64,000 bases of DNA from Tetrahymena thermophila SB210 (lineage: Eukaryota; Ciliophora; Oligohymenophorea; Hymenostomatida; Tetrahymenidae): NCBI RefSeq assembly GCF_000189635.1, contig NW_002476342.1:179476-243475 (forward strand). The letters run 5' to 3'. The position numbers and the translations under genes were made by a program. The notes below the pieces were generated by a model. The model ran no database searches and was not told where the DNA came from. It saw only the letters and a list, made by a program, of their open reading frames with translations. Below, one piece after another: positions 36,688 through 49,864 of the stretch (position 1 is its first letter; the number at the start of each line of letters is the position of its first letter).

Positions 36688-38592
36688 ATGGTATTTCAAC
36701 TCTCAATGAAAGCAAAAGGAGTTTTAACTCTAATAGGAGGCTTTATACTTCTTTTAATGAATGGCTCAATGTTTTTATGGGGTTAGCTTAATGTTTATGT
36801 TACATCTTATTACAGATAAAAAGATGATGCAAATTTAGATCTTAGTGTTGGCGGTGCCATTTTTCCAGTTATGATGGCATCATTTGGAATAGGTCTTCCT
36901 TTAGGCATTAAACTGGTAAAAATATTTGGTCAAGCTAGGATTAGTTTGCTCATCAGTGCTATCATTTCTTGCTTAATGATAGTGATTTCAAGTTATACAG
37001 AGAGGTTTTACCAGTTCGTGATTGTCTATGGTATTATAAGTGGGTTAGCATAAGGTTCTATTTATTTTGTACCAATTTACATAGGTTATTTATACTTCCC
37101 TAATAATAGAGGCTTAGTTGCTGGAATTAATAGCTTTGGCTATGCCTTAAACTCTTTCTTATTCGGGTTACTGTTCTTTAAGCTAGTAAATCCGAATGGA
37201 CTTCCTTAAATTAGCAATCCTGACGGATACTCCTATTTTGAAGGAGTTTCTATTAGTGTAGCATAAGCTGTACCTTAAGCTATAAGATCTATAGGATACA
37301 TTTTCTTGAGTGTTTCAATTGTTGCTACATAATTAATTATGTATCATCCAGATCAAATAGGCGAGTAAGAAAAAAGACTAAAGAAGGAGTTACAAAAAAA
37401 AGAAAATGAAATGAAAGAATTACAGTAAATTTAGCAAAAATTAGAATAAATTGATATCTAATCCATCAAAAAAAATAACTTATAAGATTAAGAGTAATTC
37501 TAGTAAACAGATATTATCTAATTAGATTAATTAGTGGTTAATAAAAAGATTGAAATCATTTAATTAGAAGAAGAAATTATCTAGTAGAAAATCTAAATTG
37601 CACACAAAATAGAATTACAGAAAGAATGTGAATATATCAACCCTTAAATCCTTAAAAAGCTTAAATTAGAAGAAATTTAAATTAGCGAAAACAAATAAAA
37701 TGAAATCTTTCATCACCAAAAATTAGTTGAATTAATCATTCTTGATACCCCAAACAGAAAATAACATAAAAACTCAATTTTATCTGAAGTATCTACAAAA
37801 CCATCAGATTTAGAAAAGTATTATGATGAAAAGGAAAATCAAATGGAAGCTGATTTATAAGAACTTAAAAAAAGAAATGCTTATATTGAAGAATAATTAA
37901 ATAGCCTTGGTCCTCCATCAATTAAAGTTTGTTTCAGACAACCTTAACTTTATATGTCAATATTGTTAGGATTCTTAGCTGTTGGATTAGGACTAATTAT
38001 TAATGGTAACTACAAATCTATAGCTAAGGATTATGGATTTACAAGTGATAGCTTTTAATCATTAGTAGGGTCTCTTGGTGGTGTTGCTAATGGTTTCTGT
38101 AGACCACTGTGGTCTCTTTTGCTTGATAAGTACTCTTTCAAAAGAATTTTATAAATTCTGCTACTGATAGAAATAATAACTTCTTTAACTATGCAATTTA
38201 CAAATGTTAATAGAATCTTCTACGCTCTTTGGGTATTCATAATACATATGACTTTAGGAGGTGTCCTTGGAATGTGGCCTGTCTTTTGCTCTTAGATTAA
38301 TGGTATCAAGATTGGTTCATAACTATATTGCTTTTACTGGCTTGGATTTACAATTGCAAATCTCTTCTAGTTTATGTTAGTAATGGGGTTAAAGACTAAA
38401 ATTGGATTCAATAATATTTTATATATTTATTTTGCTTAGGCTTTAATTGGATTACTGTTAATGACTTTCTATAATTTCAAAATAAGTTGGGCAAAGCATT
38501 ATAAGGAAATCCCTAAAAACTTATAATCCTAAATTTCACTACAAAAATAACAAACACTTGATAACTAATTAAGATCAACTATATCAAGCTGA
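36688..38592 (+). CDS. MFS transporter, OFA-like family (paralogue 5)
   Basis: 634 codons without intron, ATG at 36688, TGA at 38590-38592. Subgroup 2: MVFQLSMKAKGVLTLIGG start, MNGSMFLWGQLNVYVTSYYR in helix 1, GLPLGIKLVKIFGQARI, helix-5/6 loop NPDGYSYFEGVSISVAQ, loop start YHPDQIGEQEKRLKKEL. The central loop (about 225-415) is a run of Gln/Glu/Ile/Lys heptads with strong coiled-coil character. The second half begins FRQPQLYMSILLGFLAVG and has GVANGFCRPLWSLLLDKY and MWPVFCSQINGIKIGSQLY. It is very close to the copies at 39816 and 42768, which points to recent tandem duplication. Confidence 0.92.
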
Positions 38593-39815
38593 ATAAAATT
38601 TAAAAAATAAAAAAATTATTTTTTTAGTATTTTAAAAATATAAAACATACAATTATTAAATAAATTAAATCAAGTAAAATCCTTCAATGTAATTATATAA
38701 ATTTATATTTTATGCTTTGCTTGCTTTCATATGAATCTTCTTGGCTATATTTTTTATTTATTGATAATTAAGTAATTTTAAAATATTTTAAATACTTTTA
38801 ATTTTAATTTTTTTAAATTTATTTTTTCTAATAAATTTTTGCTAATTTCTAGTCCTATCCTAACTTGAATCTGTAGATTAATCTAATATATCATATTTTT
38901 TGAGATGCATCAAAACAAAAAATATAACTGAATTTAGAATAAATAAATAAATAATTAAATAAATAAATAATTACTTTTGAATATGTTTTAATTTTATTTT
39001 ATGGAATAATTAGAAAATAGGAGGGAACTAAAAAATTTAAGACTTTACATTAAATAAAAAAGGATGGAAAAATGATTTATTTAAAAAAAAATTTCTTTAA
39101 TGTTTTATAGGAAAAGTAAATTTAAATATCACAAAAATTTTTTAATTTAGCTATAATTAAGGAGTTAATTTTTTTAAATATTTAGGTAAAGCAAAAGATA
39201 TTTTTTAAGCTATTAAAAATAATTGATTATTTACCACTGAAATTAATTAATTTATAAATTATAACAAATAGATTAATTTTTTACATGTGCAATTAAAGAA
39301 ATATTAAATTTAATGACCAGTGCATAATTAGTAAAATTTAATTACATGGTAAAAAAATCTTAGTACATTAATAAAATAAAATTTCCATTTCAAACATAAA
39401 AACAGCAAGTCTCTCAAGAAATTTAAAAATAGTCTAAAAAAATCACTTTATTATTTTTCAAAAATGTTCAAATTATTTATTTAGAATGTATTAATTAAAC
39501 ATTTCTTATTATCTATTATTATTTTATATTTGTTAATTCTGAAAAATGACCACCATCACTTTTTTTTATTATAAAAAATAGCTTAATTAATTTTGGTTTT
39601 TGTTCAAATAGAGATTTACATCTTAAATCTATATTTAGTAATACTAATAAATTAAAATTACAAAGGCAAATTTCTCTTTAAAGATTAAATTAAAATTAAC
39701 AAAAAATATAATTAATATTTAAAAATTAATAATAAAAATTTAGTTTAAAAGTTACCAAAAAGTCAGTTTTACCTATCCTATCTAATCACTTATTATAAAT
39801 TTTATTAAATCAAAA
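38593..39815. other. Intergenic stretch; second half duplicates the flank at 36040-36687
   Basis: (AAAT)n at about 38940-38970. From about 39180 to 39815 it aligns with 36040-36687 and partly with 42480-42767, so the duplication unit included upstream DNA. Confidence 0.5.
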
Positions 39816-41720
39816 ATGGTATTTCAATTCTCAATGAAAACAAAAGGAGTTTTAACTCTATTAGGAGGCTTTATACTTCTTTTAATGAGTGGCTCAATGT
39901 TTTTATGGGGTCAGATTAATGTTTATGTTACATCTTATTACAGATAAAAAGATGATGCAAATTTAGATCTTAGTGTTGGCGGTGCCATTTTTCCAGTTAT
40001 GATGGCATCATTTGGAATAGGCCTTCCTTTAGGTATTAAACTGGTAAAAATATTTGGCCAAGCAAGGATTAGTTTGCTCATCAGTACTATCATTTCTTGC
40101 TTAATGATAGTGATTTCAAGCTATACAGCGAGGTTTTACCAGTTCGTGATTGTCTATGGTATTATAAGTGGGTTAGCATAGGGTTCTATTTTTTTTGTAC
40201 CAATTTATATAGGTTATTTATACTTCCCTAATAATAGAGGTTTAGTTGTTGGAATTAATAGCCTGGGTTATGCTTTAAACTCTTTCTTGTTCGGGTTACT
40301 ATTCTTTAAGCTAGTAAACCCTAATGGACTTCCTTAAATTAGCAATCCTGATGGATACTCCTATTTTGAAGGAGTTTCTATTAGTGTAGCATAAGCTGTG
40401 CCTCAAGCTATAAGATCTATAGGATACATTTTCTTGAGTGTTTCAATTGTTGCTACACAATTAATTATGTATCATCCAAATCAAATAGGCGAGTAAGAAA
40501 AAAGACTAAAGAAGGAATTACAAAAAAAAGAAAGCGAAATGAAAGAATTATAGTAAATTTAGCAAAAATTAGAATTAATTGATATCTAATCCACCAAAAA
40601 TAATAACTTATAAGATTTAGAGTAATTCAAGTAAACAGATATTGCCTAATTAGATTAATTAGAGGTTAATAAAAAGATAGAAATCATTTAATTAGAAGAA
40701 GAAATAATCCATTAGAAAATCTAAATTGCACACAAATTAGATTTACAGTAAGAGTATGAATATATCAACCCTTAAATCCTTAAAAAGCTTAAATTTGAAG
40801 AAATTTAAAGTAGCGAAAATAAATCAAATGAAATATCTCAAAACCAAAAATTAGTTGAATTAATTGTTCTTGATCACCCAAACAGAAAATAACATAAAAA
40901 TTCTTTTTTATCAGAAATAAATACAAAACCATTAGATTTAGAAAAGTATTATGATTAAAAGGAAAATTAAATTGAAGCTGATTTATAAGAATTTAAAAAA
41001 AGAAATGCTTATATAGAATAATAATTAAATAACCTTGGCCCTCCATCAATTAAAGTTTGCTTCAGACAACCTTAACTTTATGTGTCAATATTGTTAGGAT
41101 TCTTAGTTATTGGATTAGGACTAATTATTAATGGGAACTACAAATCTATAGCTAAAGATTATGGATTTACAAGTGATAGCTTTTAATCATTAGTAGGGTC
41201 TCTTAGTGGTATAGCTAGTGGTTTCTGTAGACCGATGTGGTCTCTTTTGCTTGATAAATACTCTTTCAAAAGAATATTATAAATTTTACTATTGATAGAA
41301 ATAATAACTTCTTTAACTATTTAATTTACAAATGTTAACAGAATCTTCTACGCTCTTTGGGTATTTATAATTCATACAACTTTAGGGGGTGTTCTTGTAA
41401 TGTGGCCTGTCTTTTGCTCTTAGATTAATGGTATCAAGATTGGTTCATAGCTATATTGCTTTTACTGGCTTGGATTTACAATTGCAAATCTCTTCTAGTT
41501 TATGCTAGTAATGGGATTAAAGACTAAAATAGGTTTCAATAATATTTTATACATTTATTTTGCTTAGGCCTTAATTGGATTACTGTTAATTACTTTCTAT
41601 AATTTTAAAATAAATTGGGCAAAGTATTATAAGGAAATCCCTAAAAATTTATAATCTTAAGTTTCACTGCAAAAAGATTAAACGCTAGATAACTAACTAA
41701 GATCAACTATATCAAGCTGA
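39816..41720 (+). CDS. MFS transporter, OFA-like family (paralogue 6)
   Basis: 634 codons without intron, ATG at 39816, TGA at 41718-41720. Nearly identical to paralogues 5 and 7 across both membrane halves; differences sit mainly in the Gln/Glu-rich loop. Family marks: MSGSMFLWGQINVYVTSYYR, GLPLGIKLVKIFGQARI, ISNPDGYSYFEGVS, SGFCRPMWSLLLDKY. Compared with paralogue 5 it has GGVLVMWPVFCSQ for GGVLGMWPVFCSQ, a change shared with paralogue 7, so copies 6 and 7 are the youngest pair. Their downstream flanks (41721-42230 and 44668-45170) also align. Confidence 0.92.
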
Positions 41721-42767
41721 ATAAGACAAAAAAAGAAATATATATATTTATTACTTTAAAGAGTAAAGATATATCTATACATAATAATTTAAATTAAGTA
41801 AAATCATTAAATTTATAATTATAATTATAATTATTTAAATTTTATATTTCATGATTTGTTTCTTTAATTTTTTAAATTTTATTAGTAATTAATTATCTAT
41901 AAAAATTTTAAAATGACTTCTTAACATATCCCTATTCTATCAAAAATTTTAATTTAATGACAATAAAGACAAGAGAATACTTTTATCGAGAAATAAAGAT
42001 TTTTTTTGATAGTTTTTTCGCTAATTAGTACAAAATTTAAATTTTAACTTTATTTAATAGTTTTTAATTTTATTTATATCTTAAAATTTTATTCTATTTA
42101 ATATTTTTTATAATGTAATAGTTGTAAAATATAATAAATTTAATAATATTAATTAAAAAAATAAAAATTCTAAATAATTAATATTAGAAAAAAAATGAAA
42201 TATTTTAAGACTTTTAAATTATTCTTTCTTTATTATTGGATAATTAACTCTTTCCGATGGGGGAGTATTTTTAATAATATGACCCTAAAATTTTATCTAA
42301 ATTCTTTACTTGAAAACTATGAAAATTAAGGTTATTATCAAATTTTCTTTTTTTCCCCCACCAATTAGAAATAAAACAATTAGCATTACTTCTCTTATTA
42401 CCCATAGACTAAAATTAAGATTACTTTACTTAATTTGATAATCAGTGAATGGCCTATAAAGTAATTAATTTGATAAAAGAAAAATTTATTTATAACCATC
42501 TCTTTTTTATTATGATAAAAAATGCTTAATTAATTTTTGTTTTTGTTCAAATAGGAATTTACATCTTAAATTTATATGTAATGATACTGAAAAATTACAA
42601 CAACTCTAAGTCGAGTTTCTCATTAAAGATTAAATTCAAAATAGCAAGAAATATAATTTATATATAAAAATTAATAATAATAATTTAGTCTAAAAATCAC
42701 CAAAAAGTAAGTGTTATCTATTTATCTATCCATCTCATTACTTATTATAAATTTTGATAAATTAAAA
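41721..42767. other. Intergenic stretch, duplicated after the next copy
   Basis: About 500 bp from 41721 align with 44668-45170 and the last ~280 bp with the 5' flanks of paralogues 5 and 6. A G/C-containing patch (CCGATGGGGGAG at about 42255) and a CCCCCACC run near 42355 stand out from the AT background but belong to no gene I can see. Confidence 0.45.
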
Positions 42768-44667
42768 ATGGTATTTCAACTATCAATGAAAACAAAGGGA
42801 TTTTTAACTCTAATAGGAGGCTTTATACTTCTTTTAATGAGTGGCTCAATGTTTTTATGGGGTCAGATTAATGTTTATGTTACATCTTATTACAGATAAA
42901 AAGATGATGCAAATTTAGATCTTAGTGTTGGTGGTGCCATTTTTCCAGTTATGATGGCGTCATTTGGATTTGGTCTTCCTTTAGGCATTAAACTGGTAAA
43001 AATATTTGGCCAAGCAAGAATTAGTTTGCTCATCAGTACTATCATTTCTTGCTTAATGATAGTGATTTCAAGCTATACAGAAAGGTTTTACCAGTTCGTG
43101 ATTGTCTATGGTATTATAAGTGGGTTAGCATAAGGTTCTATTTTTTTTGTACCAATTTACATAGGTTATTTATACTTTCCTAATAATAGAGGCTTAGTTG
43201 CTGGAATTAATAGCCTGGGTTATGCTTTAAACTCTTTCTTATTTGGGTTACTATTCTTTAAATTAGTAAATCCTAATGGACTTCCTTAAATTAGCAATCC
43301 TGATGGATACTCCTATTTTGAAGGAGTTTCAATTAGTGTAGCATAAGCTGTGCCTTAAGCTATAAGATCTATAGGATACATTTTCTTGAGTGTTTCTATT
43401 TTTGCTACACAATTAATTATGTATCATCCAAATCAAATAGGCGAGTAAGAAAAAAGACTAAAGAAGGAATTACAAAAAAAAGAAAGTGAAATGAAAGAAT
43501 TATAGTAAATTTAGCAAAAATTAGAATTAATTGATATCTAATCCACCAAAAAAAATAACAAAGAAGATTAAGAGTAATTCAAGCAAACAGATATTGTCTA
43601 ATTAGATTAATTAGAGGTTAATAAAAAGATAGAAATCATTTAATTAGAAGAAGAATTAATCCAGTAGAAAATCTAAATTGCACACAAATTAGAATTACAG
43701 TTAGAGTATGAATATATCNNNNNNNNNNNNNNNNNNNNNNNNNNNNNNNNNNNNNNNNNNNNNNNNNNNNNNNNNNNNNNNNNNNNNNNNNNNNNNNNNN
43801 NNNNNNNNNNNNNNNNNNCACCCAAACAGAAAATAACATAAAAACTCTTTTTTATCAGAAATATCTACAAAACCATTAGATTTAGAAAAGTATTATGATT
43901 AAAAGGAAAATAAAATGGAAGCTGATTTATAAGAACTTAAAAAAAGAAATGCTTATATTGAAAAATAATTAAATAGCCTTGGTCCTCCGTCAATTAAAAT
44001 TTGTTTCAGACAACCTTAACTTTATGTGTCAATATTGTTAGGATTCTTAGTTATTGGATTAGGATTAATTATTAATGGGAACTACAAATCTATAGCTAAG
44101 GACTATGGATTTACAAGTGATAGCTTTTAATCATTAGTAGGGTCTCTTAGTGGTATTGCTAGTGGTTTCTGTAGACCGGTGTGGTCTCTTTTGCTTGATA
44201 AGTACTCTTTCAAAAGAATATTATAAATTCTACTATTGATAGAAATAATAACTTCTTTAACTATGCAATTTACAAATGTTAATAAAATCTTCTACGCTCT
44301 TTGGGTATTTATAATTCATACAACTTTAGGGGGTGTTCTTGTAATGTGGCCTGTCTTTTGCTCTTAGATTAATGGTATCAAGATTGGTTCATAGCTATAT
44401 TGCTTTTACTGGCTTGGATTTACAATTGCAAATCTCTTCTAGTTTATGCTAGTAATGGGATTAAAGACTAAAATAGGTTTCAATAATATTTTATACATTT
44501 ATTTTGCTTAGGCCTTAATTGGATTACTGTTAATTACTTTCTATAATTTTAAAATAAATTGGGCAAAGTATTATAAGGAAATCCCTAAAAATTTATAATC
44601 TTAAATTTCACTGCAAACATAATAAATACTTGATAACTAACTAAGATCAACTATTATATCTAGTTGA
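42768..44667 (+). CDS. MFS transporter, OFA-like family (paralogue 7, contains assembly gap)
   Basis: ATG at 42768, TGA at 44665-44667, no intron. Both halves are intact: MSGSMFLWGQINVYVTSYYR, GLPLGIKLVKIFGQARI, then after the gap FRQPQLYVSILLGFL and SGFCRPVWSLLLDKY. The 100-N gap at 43719-43818 falls in the central coiled-coil loop. The matching stretch of paralogue 6 (40767-40874) is 108 nt, so the true gene is probably 1908 nt (635 aa); the frame break implied by 100 Ns is an artefact. The C-terminus carries one extra codon compared with paralogue 6. Confidence 0.88.
43719..43818. other. Assembly gap (100 N)
   Basis: Exactly 100 Ns, a conventional placeholder of unknown length. Alignment with paralogue 6 predicts about 108 bp. 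Confidence 0.98.
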
Positions 44668-45941
44668 ATAAGACAAAAATAAAAATATTTATTTTTATTA
44701 CTTTAAAGATGTAAGATATATCTATATATAATAATTTAAATCAAGTAAAATCCTTAAATTAAATTTATAATTATAATTATTTAAATTTCATGATTTGTTT
44801 TTTTAATTTTGTTAAATTTTATTAGCAATTATTTATCTATAAAAATTTAAAAATGACTTAACATATCCCTATTCTATCAAAAATTTTAATTAGATGGCAA
44901 TAAGACAAGAGATTACTATTATTTAGAAATAAAGATTTTTTTTGATAGTTTTTTCACTAATTAGTACAAAATTTATATCTTAATTTTATTTTATAGTTTT
45001 TAATTTATTTTATATTTTAAAATAATTAATCCTATTTGATATTTTTTATAATATAGTAAAATATAATAGATTTAATAATATTAATTTAATCAAAATTTAA
45101 AATTTTTAATAAAATAAAAATATTTAAAGACTTTTAATTTATTCTTTCTTTATTATTGGATAATTAAAACTTTTTATAATAGAAAATTTAATATATGAGT
45201 TAGTTATGTGACATAGAATAAATAAATAATATTCTAGATTAAATAGATTATTTAAATATCTTCGATAGATTTTTTAATTAATCAGAAGACATAAGTAAAT
45301 TCGAAAAGAAAAAAAGAAGAAAGTTTTCTGATTACTTTTCTATTAATTTAACTTTTTTACACAATTAACTTTACTTTAATGAATTATTTTTTAATTAAAT
45401 ATTAAAACTCCAATAAATTTATTTGTAATTCTTTAATGTAATAAATAGATTATAACATTAAGTATCATCATTTTAATTTTGTAATCTAGTTTCATCGCAA
45501 TTTTCATGTGATGTAATTTGCTTAAATAATTATTTTTAAAATATAATTTCTAAAGAAAAAAGATTACAGTTTGATTTTTTTTAATAATTTTGAAAGCAAA
45601 ATAATAAAGATATTATAAATTAACCTTAAATCCTCTAAGCATTTCTTTATAAATAATGATCGCTTAAAGACAGTTTATACAAAAATTTATTGTTTATAAA
45701 TATTTCAATAGAAATATTTAGCATTAAGGGAATATGATGAATATTTGAGGTATATTTGGAAAAACAAAGTGTTTTGGATTATTTTAAATGCAAAATCTTA
45801 TCAAAAAATATATGTATAAATAGAGAGTATTAATTAACAAATTTATAATTATTTAATTAACTCTTAAGCAACTATCTAAATTAAATTAATACTTCTCTAA
45901 ACTCACTTTTACAAATAGAATTGAAATATTCTTAAAGACAA
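44668..45941. other. Intergenic stretch
   Basis: First ~500 bp duplicate the 3' flank of paralogue 6; the rest is unique AT-rich DNA with no gene seen. Confidence 0.45.
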
Positions 45942-47840
45942 ATGGATATTAAATTGAGTGATAAGACAAAGGCTATTATGACCCTTATCGGCGGATTTTT
46001 ATTACTGCTTATGAATGGTTCTATATTTTTATGGGGGCAATTAAACGTTTACGTCACTTCATATTTTAGATAAAAAGACGATCCTGATTTAGAATTAGGA
46101 GTGGCTGGAACTGTATATCCAGTTATGATGATTTCTTTAGCAACTGGCATTCCTTTAGGTATCAAACTAGTCAAATTATTTGGTTAAGCAAGATATAATT
46201 TACTGATTTGTTCAATTATATCGTCATTGATGGTTATTATATCGAGCTATACTCAGAAATTTTACTAATTTGCTATTGTTTATGCCGTTTTACATGGCTT
46301 TGCTTAAGGTACTATTTTTTTTGTACCAATTTACATGGGTTATTTGCATTTCCCTAATAATAGAGGACTTGTAGCTGGAGTTAATACCGGCGGTTTTGCT
46401 TTAAACTCCTTCTTTTTTGGTTTATTATTTTTTAAGCTAGTTAATCCTAATGGACTATCTTAAATTAGCAATACTGATGGTTATTCTTATTTCGAAGGAC
46501 CCTCTGTAGAAGTAGCAAGAAATGTTCCTGAAGCGCTTCGAACTATTGGATTTATTTTTTTAGGAGTTTCTGTTGTTGCTTCTCAAATGATAATGTATCA
46601 TCCTAATCAAATAGGAGAAGAAGAAAAGAGATTAAAAAAAGAACTTATGTAAAAAGAGAATGAAAAAAATGATTTATAAAAACTTTAGCATAATGTTGAT
46701 TAAATAGATTTGCCTTCATTAAATAAAATTAGAGTTTCAAATTAAAATGACAAATAAACTAACTAAGCAAATTGTATTTAAATAGACTAGCAAATTTTAA
46801 ATAAAAAGCTAGAAATTCTGTAGTTAGAAGAAGAAGTTATTCAATAGAAAATAGAATTGGCACACCATTAAGATAAATAAAGAGAATATATGATTGTAGA
46901 TGAAGAGATTTCTAATAAATAAAGTTAGAAGAGTGACGAAAACTAACCTCTTGAATAGCACTAATTTACAAGGTTGTTCAAATAAGAATTGCCAAATAGA
47001 AATCAACACAAAAATTCATTCACTTCAAATAAATCATAAAATACTGCATAACAATAAGTAATCCGCTTAGAACAAAAAGAAAAATAAATTGAAGTCAATT
47101 TAGATGAGTTAAAGAAAAGGAACATTTTAATAGAAGAACAACTAAACAAGATTGGTGCTCCATCAATTACAGTTTGTTTAAAATAACCACAGTTGTACAT
47201 GTCTATTTTTCTTGGATTTTTAACACTAGGTTAAGGTCTAATTGTTAATGGTAACTATAAATCAATAGCTAAGGATTTTGGATACACTGATGATAGTTTT
47301 TAATCTCTTGTAGGATATCTAGGTGGTATAGCGAATGGCTTTTGTAGACCACTATGGTCACTTCTACTTGACAAATATCCTTTCAAAAGAATACTATAAG
47401 GTTTTTTGATAGTGTAAATAATAACTTCCCTTACAATTTAATTTACAGACAGTAGCAAAGCTTTCTTTGCTATTTGGATTTTTATTATTCATATGGTATT
47501 TGGTGTAGCCTTTGGTAGCTTCCCTGTATTTTCTTCACAATTAAATGGAGTCAAAGTTGGTGCATAGCTCTATGGGTTATATTGGTATGGATTTAGTATG
47601 GCAAATTTTCTATAATTTTTCTTAATATTATTTGTTAAGAAAATAATTGGATTCAATAATATTTTTTATATTTATTTTGGCCAGGAAGTTCTTGCTTTAC
47701 TCATAATTACCCTCTACAAATTCAAAGTCAATTGGTCTTAATATTATACTGAAATACCAAAAAGTTTACAAGCCTTAACACAACCATCTTAAACTCTTTA
47801 AACTCTCGATAATCAGCCAACAGTTGCTTTAACCAAATGA
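45942..47840 (+). CDS. MFS transporter, OFA-like family (paralogue 8)
   Basis: 632 codons without intron, ATG at 45942, TGA at 47838-47840. It combines features of both subgroups: MNGSIFLWGQLNVYVTSYFR in helix 1 and GIPLGIKLVKLFGQARY, with a subgroup-2-like loop and second half (KQPQLYMSIFLGFL, ANGFCRPLWSLLLDKYPFK). The helix-5/6 loop is TDGYSYFEGPSVEVAR. Helix 2 starts with GVAGTVYPVMM where the others have SVGGAIFP or SIGGAIFP. Diverged from the other copies and last in the cluster. Substrate unknown. Confidence 0.92.
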
Positions 47841-48468
47841 AATAAAATAAAAATATTAATTCTACTACCAACTTAATATTAAATAAAATACAACATATCC
47901 AATAAAAACTGTGTTTTAAACTAAAATAACCTAAAACTAATTTTTAAAACATTTTTATTCCTATACCAAATTAAATAATTAATTTAAAAGTTTAGTAAGG
48001 TTATTTTTGTAAAACAAATATTAATAATTTAAAAATTATAAGTAATTAATGTTTTAAATCATGAAAAAAACTATTTGTATATATTTCTACTTTTGGTACA
48101 ATTTAAATATATTAAAAAATATATAAATATACTTACTTACTATATTATCTAATTCATTCTTAAATTTCATGATAATTATTTTTATTTGTACTAATAATCT
48201 TTTATATTATAAAAAATTACTATTTATTATGCATTACAAAAAATTGTTGATGAAAAACTTACTTTAACATTTGTTGATTATTGAGTCAAATATTTTAATT
48301 TAATATTAAATGAATGGTGATTGATTAATAATACATATAAATTTATTAAAATTACAATACCTTTTTTAAAATGTATTTTTTATAAATTAAAACAAATGTA
48401 AAATAAATTTAATATTTTAATTTATTATTTAATACATACTAACTAACTAATTAGTATTTATATTTTTT
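47841..48468. other. Intergenic spacer between convergent genes
   Basis: AT-rich; the plus-strand transporter and the minus-strand tail-anchored gene converge here. No terminator-like structure recognised. Confidence 0.45.
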
Positions 48469-49506
48469 TCATTTTTTCTTTCTAAATAATTTCTTTTTCT
48501 TTGCCAAATAAATGATATTCTTAGCAATTTTCGCTGAAAAGTAAAGACAGAAGCCAGAGGCAACTAGAATAGAAATCAAATATGCCACTTAATAATGACT
48601 TAAATTTAAATCTTAAATTTATTATTTTATGCATAATCCAATACTACCATCGCTAAGTCTATCTTTCTTTCCAAATAAATAATATGTAATAAGCTCTTTA
48701 TTAGTATGGAAAGAAATTTTAAACTTAAAAAGCTTCCCACTTACAAAGGAAATAGTAGAAGCAGTTAATTTAGTTAATAAACCCATATCTTTTGCAGCTT
48801 CAAAAAAAAAAGCATTGTCCAAGTATTTAAAATCTTTGTCAACTTCAGCATCCAAATAGCCATTTTAGGTTCTTAAAGTGAAGATTTAATTTCTTTTATT
48901 TTTTTCTATTTTTTATGATTCACTGTTTCCTATTAAAATGAGCGTATTCTCTCTAAGTTTAGACCCATGAAATAAACATAAAGGATCATTTTATAGTCTT
49001 TATGCCATATCATTAACTATTTTTTATTCTTATTTCAAATTATCTCTTTATTTATTGAGTTTTTTTTAATTTTTATAAAAGTAGAAGGCAAGCAGACTAT
49101 CGAAACCGATTTAAAAGTATAATTAGTAGAAGCTATCATATTCTCTATTCCACTTAAACAAATCTACAAAAGAATTAACATATTCTTTCACAGTGTCTAC
49201 AATTTCAGAAGAATCATATTTATTTACACTTTAAAGTTACTAACTCTAAATATTTTATTGATTTTCTTAGTTAGTGACTTTAGAATCTAGCAAATTAGAA
49301 GCAATAAGTTCTATTGACTAATCACATTAAGATGATGCTTTTGAGAGATTATCTTAACACAAAGTAGGATTATTTAATGATTGCAATAGCTTCTATTCTT
49401 CATCAATATTACTAACATCGTTTAATAAGGTATATTTAGCTTCCCTTTATAGATTTAGATTTTTTTTATCTTCAATCTCGCTATTGCTCTAACTCTTATT
49501 TTCCAT
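48469..49506 (-). CDS. Tail-anchored protein, GIDE/MULAN-like paralogue 2
   Basis: 345 codons without intron, ATG at 49506, TGA at 48471-48469. Gln/Ser-rich N-terminus (about 1-115), then the signature LFKWNREYDSFYQLYFQ, a hydrophobic stretch and a short Lys/Gln-rich coiled coil. The middle domain contains FHGSKLRENTLILIG; the C-terminus has a membrane helix (QVAYLISILVASGFCLYF) followed by a Lys-rich tail. In GIDE/MULAN proteins a comparable domain lies between two membrane segments; here the RING finger is missing. The resemblance is suggestive only. Same orientation as the next two paralogues, 0.7 kb apart. Confidence 0.85.
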
Positions 49507-49862
49507 AGTTGGTTAATTAATCAATGCAATAATTTGAATATTGTCTTTTTTTATTATACTTTTTATTAATTTTTGTTGATTTAATTTTTTTGGAGCATTC
49601 ATTCTTTCTTTAAAACAAATTTTGAAGAAAGTACTCTTTTTAAAATAGATAACTAACTATTTTCTTGAATATTCTTAATCTTTGCTGTATATTTCTCTCT
49701 AAATGTTTATATTTATATACAACTATATTTTTGATCAGGAACAGCAGGAAATGTGTGATCAATCAAATCAATTGATAGAAAAATGATCTTCATTTCAAAA
49801 TCAAACAAACATTTTTTATTAAATTAAATAGAGAGAATAATAAATTATTATATATAAATGAA
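49507..49862. other. Intergenic AT-rich stretch
   Basis: Upstream of paralogue 2; no feature recognised before the inverted-repeat element at 49865. Confidence 0.4.
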
Positions 49863-49864
49863 TA

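Noticed and set aside
36871..37053. 60-aa proteins starting MMASFG, also at 39999 and 42951
   Set aside because: Internal pieces of the transporters cut at TAA/TAG by the standard code.
43636..43839. Minus-strand frame across the N gap
   Set aside because: It exists only because the Ns contain no stops.
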